Source: Candidatus Woesearchaeota archaeon (lineage in GTDB: Archaea; Nanobdellota; Nanobdellia; Woesearchaeales; WJKV01). From it: a stretch of DNA of 5,905 nucleotides. Below, in pieces: positions 1-5,282 of the stretch; position 1 is the stretch's first letter; each line of letters begins with the position of its first letter. Below the pieces are notes generated by a model. It did not search any database, was not told where the DNA came from, and saw only the letters and a list, made by a program, of their open reading frames with translations. A program made the translations under genes and the position numbers. The stretch lies in contig WJKV01000118.1 in assembly GCA_014728875.1 (NCBI GenBank), positions 1 to 5,905 of the forward strand. The letters run 5' to 3'.

Positions 1-504
1 ACTTTCACTCACGGCTGCCCGGGCACAGAAGAAGACGAAAATTTGAATACATACATTGATATCAAATCCAGGCGAAGTACTTACTTTCCAGATTACGCAT
101 TTGACAGGATGGAAAATAAGCAGCTTGCATTCGTAGGACATACGCACGAACCATTCATCAGCATCTTGAAAAAAGAAGATGAACAGGAAGATTTTAATGA
201 AAGCAGTCTGCCTGATTCCTTGAGGCTGGATTTCAACCAAGAAGATACTAAAAAAGTCTTGATAAATGCAGGTTCTGTAGGCCAGCCAAGGGGCACTGAC
301 AAACGCGCGTGTTATTTGATTTTCACAGAATATGGAAACAATATTTATGACATAAATTTCAGGAGAATCAGTTACAACATAAAAGAAGCACAAGATGCCA
401 TCAAAAAATACTGGAGAGAGTATTGCCAAAAGCAAGTGAATGAAGGCTATAAAGATTTTGAAAGACACATCAATGATTTTTATCTGGCTGACAGGCTGGG
501 ATAA
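1..504 (+). CDS. Calcineurin-like metallophosphoesterase, C-terminal part (5' end outside window)
   Basis: The frame is open from the first base, so the gene starts upstream and about 167 residues are visible. The fragment begins with TFTHGCP, matching the late metal-ligand motif usually written HGSP. It then has LAFVGHTHEPF, the diagnostic GHTH metal-binding motif, and INAGSVGQPRGTDKRACYLIF, matching the family's NPGSVGQPRxGDxRA block. By family knowledge this is a dinuclear-metal phosphoesterase of the Metallophos_2 type (YfcE/MJ0936-like and larger relatives of about 240 residues), probably cytoplasmic; the true substrate cannot be read from sequence. The N-terminal DxH, GD and GNHD motifs would lie outside the window. 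The tail after the RRISYNI strand carries a charged helical stretch before the final LADRLG, which resembles the usual LAxRL ending with an insertion. The stop is 2 bp from the stop of the convergent GTPase gene, and no T-run terminator is visible between them. Confidence 0.9.
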   Translation, partial: TFTHGCPGTEEDENLNTYIDIKSRRSTYFPDYAFDRMENKQLAFVGHTHEPFISILKKEDEQEDFNESSLPDSLRLDFNQEDTKKVLINAGSVGQPRGTDKRACYLIFTEYGNNIYDINFRRISYNIKEAQDAIKKYWREYCQKQVNEGYKDFERHINDFYLADRLG

Positions 505-506
505 TC

Positions 507-1706
507 CTATTTCCCGCTCATGATCTCTATTATGTCTCTGTGTTTCAGTTGATGGTCTTTTCCTACTGGCAGTTTTTTCTTCACGTCGACCGCCTTGATG
601 AAATTCTTGCCGAAATCAGTATGCAGTCTGTAGGCGAAATCCAGGGCAGTGGTGCCGGCCGGCATCAAGAAGCAGTCAGGCAGGACATTTCCGTCGCTAT
701 CTTCTAACTTGCCCACGCCGCCGGGAAAGACAGCAATGTATTTCAGCAGATCGAATACAGCCTTGTCCAGGACTTCCTGCACGCCGGTGCTTCCGTACTT
801 GTCGAGCACATTCTTCTGGATGAACTCTAACGCTTTCTTTTGTTTGTCTGAGAGTTTGCCTGCATCTGTTATCTCGAATTTGTCATTGCCAGGAACATAT
901 TTTATCAGGTCGTGCTTTGCAGCCTCTCTTAATGCAAGCTCGGATTCTGCACTGCACGCGACCAGCATGTGGTCAGGAAAATCGTTGACCAGCTTTGAGA
1001 ACTTCTCTGCCGCCCCAGGAACGTCTATCTTGTTGCATGCGATTATTATGGGTTTTGTTTTCTTTCTCAGGAAAGTGGAAAGATGCATCAGATCGTCAGC
1101 CGTCCATGTCTGCGGTTCTTCCTTGCTAAGGCCGAACTCTTTTATTCCGCCCAGGACCATCTGTTCTGTCACCCCGAGCCCGCTGAGCTGTTTTGCAAGA
1201 GCTTTCTGTATTTCTTTTTTCTCCTGCTTCACCTGCCGGGCGAAACGGTCCCATCCTTTAGAGAGTATCTGATTATACCACATGTCCAGCTCGACTTCCA
1301 GAAAGCGGACATCATTCGCAGGATCATAAGACAGAGATTCTACAGGCTCGCCTTTTTCATTGACACTTCCGCTGACATCTATGACATGCACAAGAACATG
1401 CGCCTGCCTGAGATCGTCCAGAAACTTGTTGCCCATTCCTTTTCCAGTATGAGCTCCAGGCACAAGGCCTGCCACATCGAGCATCTCTACAGGAACGAAT
1501 CTTGTTCCTTGCAAAGAAAAACCAAAGCGGGGATTGCATTGCTTGTTGAAATCCTTGCATACGCATTCAACACTGACATACCCTGTTCCTTGGTTCGGCT
1601 TTATTGTTGTGAAAGGATAATTCGCAATCTCTACCTCTGCCAAGGTCGCAGCCTTAAAGAAAGTGCTTTTTCCACAGCTTGGTTTTCCCACGATCCCCAA
1701 TAACAT
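507..1706 (-). CDS. Obg-family (YchF/Ygr210-related) GTPase with C-terminal TGS domain
   Basis: A complete 399-residue protein, close to the usual length of this archaeal family. The P-loop is GKPSCGKST at residues 7-15. A switch I candidate is YPFTTIKPN (30-38), G3 is DVAGL (77-81), G4 is NKID (225-228) and G5 is CSAES (251-255). A lysine-rich helical insertion (about 140-215) follows G3, as in YchF-like proteins. The C-terminus (about 325-399: VFPGG, then PAGTTALDFAYRLHTDFG, ending LKHRDIIEIMSG) is a TGS domain. True YchF/OLA1 has NxxE at G4 and prefers ATP; the intact NKxD here points to guanine specificity and to the archaeal/eukaryotic Ygr210-like branch. Members are thought to act with ribosomes or RNA, but the precise role is unsettled. 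The ATG is supported by AGGA just upstream and by a TATA box about 29 bp away, implying a nearly leaderless mRNA. It is divergent from the 185-residue gene. Confidence 0.93.
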   Translation of the reverse strand: MLLGIVGKPSCGKSTFFKAATLAEVEIANYPFTTIKPNQGTGYVSVECVCKDFNKQCNPRFGFSLQGTRFVPVEMLDVAGLVPGAHTGKGMGNKFLDDLRQAHVLVHVIDVSGSVNEKGEPVESLSYDPANDVRFLEVELDMWYNQILSKGWDRFARQVKQEKKEIQKALAKQLSGLGVTEQMVLGGIKEFGLSKEEPQTWTADDLMHLSTFLRKKTKPIIIACNKIDVPGAAEKFSKLVNDFPDHMLVACSAESELALREAAKHDLIKYVPGNDKFEITDAGKLSDKQKKALEFIQKNVLDKYGSTGVQEVLDKAVFDLLKYIAVFPGGVGKLEDSDGNVLPDCFLMPAGTTALDFAYRLHTDFGKNFIKAVDVKKKLPVGKDHQLKHRDIIEIMSGK

Positions 1707-1730
1707 TTTCCTTCTGCATAATTTGACTCG

Positions 1731-1739
1731 TTATATAAA
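1731..1739 (-). promoter_or_regulatory. TATA box of the Obg-family GTPase gene
   Basis: On the minus strand this reads TTTATATAA, centred about 29 bp upstream of the GTPase ATG at 1706. The two tRNA genes in the window have their TATA centres about 28 bp before the mature 5' end, so transcription should begin within a few bases of the ATG. This is one half of an 82-bp divergent promoter region. Confidence 0.7.
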
Positions 1740-1756
1740 ACTTTCTAATCACAAGA

Positions 1757-1764
1757 TTTAAATA
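1757..1764 (+). promoter_or_regulatory. TATA box of the 185-residue protein gene
   Basis: TTTAAATA is centred about 28.5 bp before the ATG at 1789, the same spacing that separates TATA boxes from tRNA 5' ends here. It predicts transcription starting at or next to the ATG, hence a leaderless mRNA. This argues against the GTG at 1783, two codons upstream, as the start. The box is only 18 bp from the oppositely oriented TATA box of the GTPase gene. Confidence 0.7.
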
Positions 1765-1788
1765 GCATATCCTCTATTATCAGTGCTG

Positions 1789-2346
1789 ATGGGAAAACAC
1801 GACATGCCTAAGATTGCAGACACCTACAAGGGAGATTTCAGCTTTCAGGAAATTTACGAGTTAGTGAGAAACTATCTTCTGGATCAGGGATTTGTTGCTC
1901 TTGAAGAGCCGGATTTCGGACCTGATCTGTGGGAGACAAGATACCTTGAAAAAGGCTCCCCTACAAACTACATAATCGAATGGAGGCTGCAGAATGTGAT
2001 AAGCGACTATTACAGATACATTTTGAATGTCGATTTCCAGGGAATCGCAATAAGTCCGAAAGAGATTATGTGGGAAGGCAGAAAAGTGAAGATACACAGC
2101 GGTGAATTGAGCATTAAATTGAGCGGTGCTGTTGAGACCGACTACAAAAAAGAATGGGAAAAGAGCTGGCTCCTTAAGCACTTCGCAAAAAGGTATGATG
2201 AAAGAATAATGGCCAAAGAACTGAAAGAGCAGAAAGACACTTTGTTTGCCACAATGAACGAACTGCACGGCCTGGTAAGAAACTATTTCGGCCAGAGGGG
2301 CGGCGAAGGAACAGCAGTTATAGAACCTACAAGAAGAGTCTCATAG
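1789..2346 (+). CDS. Uncharacterised conserved-looking archaeal protein, 185 residues
   Basis: I cannot assign a function. The protein is soluble-looking, with no signal peptide or membrane segment, and is rich in aromatic and charged residues. An N-terminal part (about 15-45, FSFQEIYELVRNYLLDQGF) looks like a helix leading to an acidic turn. Then come probable beta strands with spaced aromatics (LWETRYLEK at 48-56, YIIEWRLQNVISDYYRYILNVDFQG at 61-85) and a KVKIHSGELSIKLSG strand pair (99-113). The C-terminal half is helical (YKKEWEKSWLLKHF onward), with a basic and glycine-rich tail. The layout resembles a family of hypothetical proteins I recall from Woesearchaeota/Pacearchaeota genomes, but that is memory, not a search. 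The ATG is chosen because a TATA box lies about 28 bp upstream; the ATG at 1804 is a weaker alternative. The next gene is tRNA-Thr, which has its own promoter, so this gene is probably monocistronic. Confidence 0.85.
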   Translation: MGKHDMPKIADTYKGDFSFQEIYELVRNYLLDQGFVALEEPDFGPDLWETRYLEKGSPTNYIIEWRLQNVISDYYRYILNVDFQGIAISPKEIMWEGRKVKIHSGELSIKLSGAVETDYKKEWEKSWLLKHFAKRYDERIMAKELKEQKDTLFATMNELHGLVRNYFGQRGGEGTAVIEPTRRVS

Positions 2347-2360
2347 ACATGCAAAAACCT

Positions 2361-2368
2361 TATAAATA
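2361..2368 (+). promoter_or_regulatory. TATA box of tRNA-Thr (and probably adk)
   Basis: TATAAATA is centred 27.5 bp upstream of the first base of tRNA-Thr, identical in sequence and near-identical in spacing to the box before tRNA-Phe. It begins 15 bp after the stop codon of the preceding gene. No other TATA-like element lies between the tRNA and adk. Confidence 0.8.
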
Positions 2369-2391
2369 GTTCTAAAATCTCATATATTATT

Positions 2392-2464
2392 GCCTCCGTA
2401 GCATAGCGGCTAATGCACCTGACTTGTAATCAGGAGATCGAGGGTTCAAATCCCTCCGGAGGCT
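2392..2464 (+). tRNA. tRNA-Thr (anticodon TGT)
   Basis: A full 73-nt cloverleaf without intron and without encoded CCA. The acceptor GCCTCCG (2392-2398) pairs perfectly with CGGAGGC (2457-2463), with discriminator T at 2464. The D-stem GCAT/ATGC encloses AGCGGCTA. The anticodon stem CCTGA/TCAGG holds loop CTTGTAA, giving anticodon TGT at 2425-2427, which reads ACA threonine codons. The variable loop is AGATC, and the T-stem GAGGG/CCCTC holds the standard loop TTCAAAT. U73 fits archaeal tRNA-Thr. Position 13 is U in a U13-A22 pair, the kind of site TruD can modify. The gene is followed after 20 bp by adk with no T-run between them, so the primary transcript probably continues into adk. Confidence 0.97.
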
Positions 2465-2475
2465 GTCTTATTCGG

Positions 2476-2481
2476 GGTGAT
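2476..2481 (+). promoter_or_regulatory. Shine-Dalgarno-type site of adk
   Basis: GGTGAT, within GGGGTGATG, is complementary to the AUCACC part of the archaeal 16S rRNA 3' end and lies 3 bases before the ATG at 2485. It fixes the start of adk and shows that this gene, unlike the leaderless genes nearby, is translated from a leadered mRNA. That is as expected if adk is released from a tRNA-containing transcript. Confidence 0.65.
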
Positions 2482-2484
2482 GAC

Positions 2485-3129
2485 ATGAACATAATCATAA
2501 TGGGTCCGCAGGGAAGCGGGAAAGGCGTCTTGAGCAGGCATCTTAACAGCAAGTATGGTTTTGCATTGATCAGCAGCGGAGACATACTTAGGGAAGAGAT
2601 AAAAAAAGGCACAAAGCTTGGCAAACAGATAGCTGATATAATCAATAAGGGAAATCTTTTTCCTGACGAGCTTACTCTTGAATTGTTAAAGAAAAAAATA
2701 AGAAGCTCAAGGCAGGGCTTTATCCTTGACGGTTATCCAAGGAATCTTAACCAGGTAAAACTTCTGGAGGAACACTTAGAATCGATAGGAAAAGACATAG
2801 ATCTTGTCATCTACATAGATGTTCCTGATTCTCTCTGCATTGAAAGAATCTCTGGAAGATGGATATGCAGGAACTGCGGAGCGATTTACAACACAAAGAC
2901 CATCCCGCCCAAGATGCCCGGCATATGCGACAAATGCGGAAAAGCATTATACCAGAGAGCAGACGAGAAAAAAGAAGCTGTAGAGCAGAGACTGCAGATC
3001 TTCCACGAAAAGACACAGCCTTTGAAAAATTACTACAAGGAAAAAGGCCTGTTGAAAGTGATAGACGGCACAGGTTCTCCAAAAGAAGTCCTGCAGAATG
3101 CTATATCCATAATAGAATCATTCAAATAA
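2485..3129 (+). CDS. adk: Adenylate kinase, long form with Cys4 zinc-type LID
   Basis: Catalyses ATP + AMP = 2 ADP in the cytoplasm. At 214 residues it has the long bacterial-type layout. The P-loop is GPQGSGKG (7-14). The AMP-binding region has SSGDILR (30-36), and the core has GFILDGYPRN (78-87). Arginines at 121 and 125 (ERISGR), 158 (QRADE) and 169 match the conserved catalytic set. The LID holds C128-x2-C131 and C148-x2-C151, the zinc-binding pattern of many bacterial adenylate kinases. The classical archaeal enzyme (AdkA) is shorter and lacks this LID, so a bacterial-like origin is possible, though long forms occur in some archaea. The start at 2485 is set by the GGTGAT site; the in-frame extension to 2413 would run through the tRNA and is rejected. 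Its last 12 bases overlap the 3' end of truD on the other strand. Transcription probably comes from the tRNA-Thr promoter. Confidence 0.96.
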   Translation: MNIIIMGPQGSGKGVLSRHLNSKYGFALISSGDILREEIKKGTKLGKQIADIINKGNLFPDELTLELLKKKIRSSRQGFILDGYPRNLNQVKLLEEHLESIGKDIDLVIYIDVPDSLCIERISGRWICRNCGAIYNTKTIPPKMPGICDKCGKALYQRADEKKEAVEQRLQIFHEKTQPLKNYYKEKGLLKVIDGTGSPKEVLQNAISIIESFK

Positions 3130-4059
3130 CTGCCGTATAAATTCAGTTGCATAGCTTCCTTTTCCGAGCTTGAATTTCAACAGCATGTAATCCTTTCCTT
3201 CCTCCATCAGCCGCACATTGGAAGCTTTTGCATACTTTTTCCTTACGTCTCCTTCCAGATACAGATTAGGTATCTCTCTTATGATGAAATCCTTCAGTTC
3301 GATCTTGTCTTTCTTAAGTATGCCGTCCACTGTGAATTCTGTCAGTTTATCTTTAAATTCTGTGCTGAAGCCTATGATAGGAATCTTGTCAACTTCCATG
3401 ATCTGGGCGCATTTGTTCCACACATAGGATTGGTATGCGTGTATGTACATGCTTATCATTTTTTTAGGCAGTTTACGTATCGCATTGATAAAATCGTTCG
3501 GATGTTTTTTTAGATGTTCATCAACTTTTTCATCTTTGATCAGTTTGCAGGCTTTCTGCCACTCTCGCCTGAGGATTGCCTTTCCTATATTCAAATTGTT
3601 CCTTCCGAATCTCTGCTCTCCGTAGAAATTGACGAACAGAATGTTTTTCTTCTGATCCAGTTTCTGTTTCACCTTTAGCTTGTCCTCTGTTGTAAGATTT
3701 TTCACTCTAGTGGTGAACTCATTGCCGTCATGGTCGCCCAGGGAAATAGGTACATCGCTCGTTCCCAAGACTGTAATCTTTATGTTCTTCAAGCGCAGAT
3801 CCTCCAATTGCTTCTTTTTTTTCCCGCCGGCCTTGACACTTGCATATTGAATAGTCTGCGCTTTCTTGTCCTTGTTTCCTGCAAAACCGAAATTTGAAAA
3901 AGGAATTTTAAGTTTCTTGGCAATCATATTGATTGCGTCCACAGTATTATAATTCTCTTTTTCCATCAGAAAATAAATGTAAGGTCCTTTTTTTTTCAAT
4001 TCAGGAGAAAATATCTCTTTGACAATGAAATCAGAACATCTTTCCTTTATCTTATACAT
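3118..4059 (-). CDS. truD: tRNA pseudouridine(13) synthase TruD (Pus7 family)
   Basis: Isomerises uridine to pseudouridine in tRNA, typically at U13 (archaeal and eukaryotic Pus7 enzymes can also act on other sites). The N-terminus YKIKERCSDFIVKEI is the usual TruD opening. The catalytic motif GNKDKKAQTIQ puts the nucleophilic Asp at residue 64. Further family motifs are NFYGEQRFG (144-152), YIHAYQSYVWN (205-215) and the C-terminal LGKGSYATEFIRQLF (298-312). At 313 residues it is shorter than E. coli TruD (349) and than many archaeal homologues (about 400 or more); the reduction seems to lie in the insertion (TRUD) domain around residues 155-290. The ATG is 3 bp after the stop of the upstream lipoprotein gene with no strong Shine-Dalgarno, so translational coupling in a two-gene operon is likely. 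The 3' end overlaps adk by 12 bp. Confidence 0.96.
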   Translation of the reverse strand: MYKIKERCSDFIVKEIFSPELKKKGPYIYFLMEKENYNTVDAINMIAKKLKIPFSNFGFAGNKDKKAQTIQYASVKAGGKKKKQLEDLRLKNIKITVLGTSDVPISLGDHDGNEFTTRVKNLTTEDKLKVKQKLDQKKNILFVNFYGEQRFGRNNLNIGKAILRREWQKACKLIKDEKVDEHLKKHPNDFINAIRKLPKKMISMYIHAYQSYVWNKCAQIMEVDKIPIIGFSTEFKDKLTEFTVDGILKKDKIELKDFIIREIPNLYLEGDVRKKYAKASNVRLMEEGKDYMLLKFKLGKGSYATEFIRQLFE

Positions 4060-4062
4060 TTT

Positions 4063-5169
4063 CTATCTGCAGACAAGATTTCCATAGGTCGCGATTATCT
4101 TAGGAATGTTTTCTTCTAAGACCCAGCCATTGAAATTGAACCTGAGCATTGTATTTTTTTCAGGGATGCCGATATACCTGAGATTTGTTATCATCTTGAA
4201 TCTGTCTTCGAATTTTATAGAATCCCTCTTGAAATCCAGGCTCGTCATCTTTGAACCGCGCACTGTGCTTGTTTCTGACGTGCCGTTGTTCATTATCTTG
4301 TTCTCTTCTATCTCTTCCATTATCGCTGTATTCATCTGCTCAAAATCAGCAGGTTCCTGCACTTTCCTGAACAGCAGGCTGAAGATCTGCTTGTTGTCTT
4401 CCTTGTGCTGATAATCCGCCTTGAAACTTTTCACTATCAGGAACTTGTCCAGTTCATTCTCTTCTGTTTTTATGATAAGTTCCTCGTCTTCCACGATCTT
4501 TATGCTGTCCTTGTTAAGGAAATAAGGCCCTATAGTGTTAGGGAAAATTTCCTCAAAATCCTGATGCTGTTTGAAGCATTCTGCAAAAGTCATATTAGTA
4601 GGTACAATGTCAACAAAAGTAGGGCATTGTTCAGGGATGTCCACCAAAGATCCGTCACTGCAGCTGTACAAGTCAGTGGGGGATCCTTCACAGTTCTCAG
4701 TAGGGCAGAACAGCCATACGCCGCCTATCTTTTCAAGCTTCAATGCGTCAGGATCATCTTCAGGAGGAAATTCAACAGTATAAATCTTGCTCTCAAAGGT
4801 TTTCCTTGACGTATCTTTTCTGTCCAGGCTCGCATGCACTCTTGCTTTTGTTCTTGCTCCATTGAATTCCATCTTGTGGACATCATAACTGCAGTCAAGA
4901 GTTGACACTGTCCTGAACTCTTCAAGCATCTTTCTTTTGAAATCCTTGTATTCGAAACTGTCCTCGCTGTAGCTGTATAAGCCTGCCATGGATTCCCAGT
5001 CTTCTTTGATCTTTGCCTTGCACTGGTCTGCCAGTTTCTGTACAATACTGTTCCAGTCTTCACTGTGCGGTTCGTCTGCGCTTTCTTCTATTACAGAATA
5101 TTCTCCTCTGCAGGCTGTCATTAGCAATAAGGATACAGCCAAAACAAAAAACAATACTGTCTTTTTCAT
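4063..5169 (-). CDS. Predicted secreted lipoprotein of unknown function, 368 residues
   Basis: The N-terminus has MKK, a hydrophobic core (TVLFFVLAVSLLLM) and a lipobox LMTAC with Cys20. This indicates export and probably lipid anchoring on the outer face of the membrane; the archaeal enzymes for this are known mainly from haloarchaea. Residues about 38-155 (helical start with DWNSIVQKLADQCKAKIKEDWESMAGLYSY, then alternating strands ending KIGGVWLF) could be an NTF2-like fold, by inference only. A cysteine-rich segment follows: C155, C160, C170 and C182, within CPTENC and YSCSDGSLVDIPEQCP. The rest (190-368) is acidic mixed alpha/beta ending in NLVCR. Nine cysteines suggest disulfides outside the cell. 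The start at 5169 is chosen because the next in-frame ATG upstream (5193) lies inside the TATA box and would spoil the signal peptide. It is the first gene of an operon with truD, 3 bp apart. Confidence 0.87.
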   Translation of the reverse strand: MKKTVLFFVLAVSLLLMTACRGEYSVIEESADEPHSEDWNSIVQKLADQCKAKIKEDWESMAGLYSYSEDSFEYKDFKRKMLEEFRTVSTLDCSYDVHKMEFNGARTKARVHASLDRKDTSRKTFESKIYTVEFPPEDDPDALKLEKIGGVWLFCPTENCEGSPTDLYSCSDGSLVDIPEQCPTFVDIVPTNMTFAECFKQHQDFEEIFPNTIGPYFLNKDSIKIVEDEELIIKTEENELDKFLIVKSFKADYQHKEDNKQIFSLLFRKVQEPADFEQMNTAIMEEIEENKIMNNGTSETSTVRGSKMTSLDFKRDSIKFEDRFKMITNLRYIGIPEKNTMLRFNFNGWVLEENIPKIIATYGNLVCR

Positions 5170-5192
5170 ATCGCTTTCATAAAAAGTCCACA

Positions 5193-5200
5193 TATATAAA
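5193..5200 (-). promoter_or_regulatory. TATA box of the lipoprotein-truD operon
   Basis: TTTATATA on the minus strand is centred 27.5 bp upstream of the ATG at 5169, implying a leaderless or nearly leaderless transcript. An in-frame ATG at 5193-5191 overlaps the last base of the box and so cannot be transcribed from this promoter. Confidence 0.75.
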
Positions 5201-5212
5201 CATTATGGACAG

Positions 5213-5221
5213 AAAAAAAAA
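5213..5221 (-). terminator. Oligo-T terminator of tRNA-Phe
   Basis: Nine consecutive T residues on the minus strand directly follow the discriminator base of tRNA-Phe. A T-run without a preceding hairpin is the normal archaeal intrinsic termination signal. It separates the tRNA from the lipoprotein promoter, which starts 13 bp further on. Confidence 0.7.
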
Positions 5222-5235
5222 TGGGACGGCGGGGA

Positions 5236-5282
5236 AATTCATTGAAACTCCGTTTCGCTGAGTATTGAAGCTTAGCTTCAAT
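5236..5282 (-). other. tRNA-Phe intron at position 59/60 (47 nt, bulge-helix-bulge)
   Basis: Exons and intron fold as a canonical archaeal splicing motif. The T-stem CGGGG/CCCCG is the outer helix. Exon bases TTCA (54-57) pair perfectly with TGAA (intron 42-45) as the 4-bp central helix. The 5' bulge is AA|A (A58, A59, intron 1) and the 3' bulge is TT|T (intron 46, 47, then T60). The inner helix pairs TTGAAGCT (intron 2-9) with AGTTTCAA (intron 34-41), 8 bp with one G-U. A 24-nt apical loop remains. Both cuts fall after the second bulge base, as known for the archaeal tRNA splicing endonuclease, and yield the loop TTCAAAT. Introns at 59/60 are known from crenarchaea (Thermoproteales); non-canonical positions usually need a broad-specificity endonuclease. 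Confidence 0.9.
5264..5282 (-). repeat. Perfect inverted repeat inside the tRNA-Phe intron
   Basis: ATTGAAGC and GCTTCAAT, separated by three bases, form an 8-bp hairpin from the first 19 intron bases. It uses the same bases as the 5' arm of the bulge-helix-bulge inner helix, so the two folds exclude each other. It may be a co-transcriptional intermediate or simply a by-product of repeated TTCAA words in this intron. Confidence 0.75.

Noticed and set aside
649..1703. Two long open frames on the + strand (about 206 codons each) opposite the GTPase gene
   Set aside because: They lie antisense to a protein with all GTPase and TGS motifs, have no recognisable domains, and their translations are serine/phenylalanine/cysteine-rich as expected for complementary-strand shadows.
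1861..2268. A 135-codon open frame on the - strand inside the 185-residue gene
   Set aside because: It has no promoter or ribosome site and a phenylalanine-rich shadow-like composition, while the + strand frame has a TATA box at the right distance.
2413..2484. In-frame N-terminal extension of adk by 24 codons
   Set aside because: The extension translates the tRNA-Thr gene itself; the P-loop must sit near the N-terminus, and a Shine-Dalgarno site precedes the ATG at 2485.
2392..2485. tRNA genes as integration sites for a mobile element
   Set aside because: No repeated copy of either tRNA 3' end, no integrase and no compositional break is visible in the window.
5170..5193. Upstream ATG of the lipoprotein gene (8 more residues)
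   Set aside because: The ATG overlaps the TATA box, so it would not be in the mRNA; the added WTFYESD sequence would also disrupt a normal signal peptide start (MKK).
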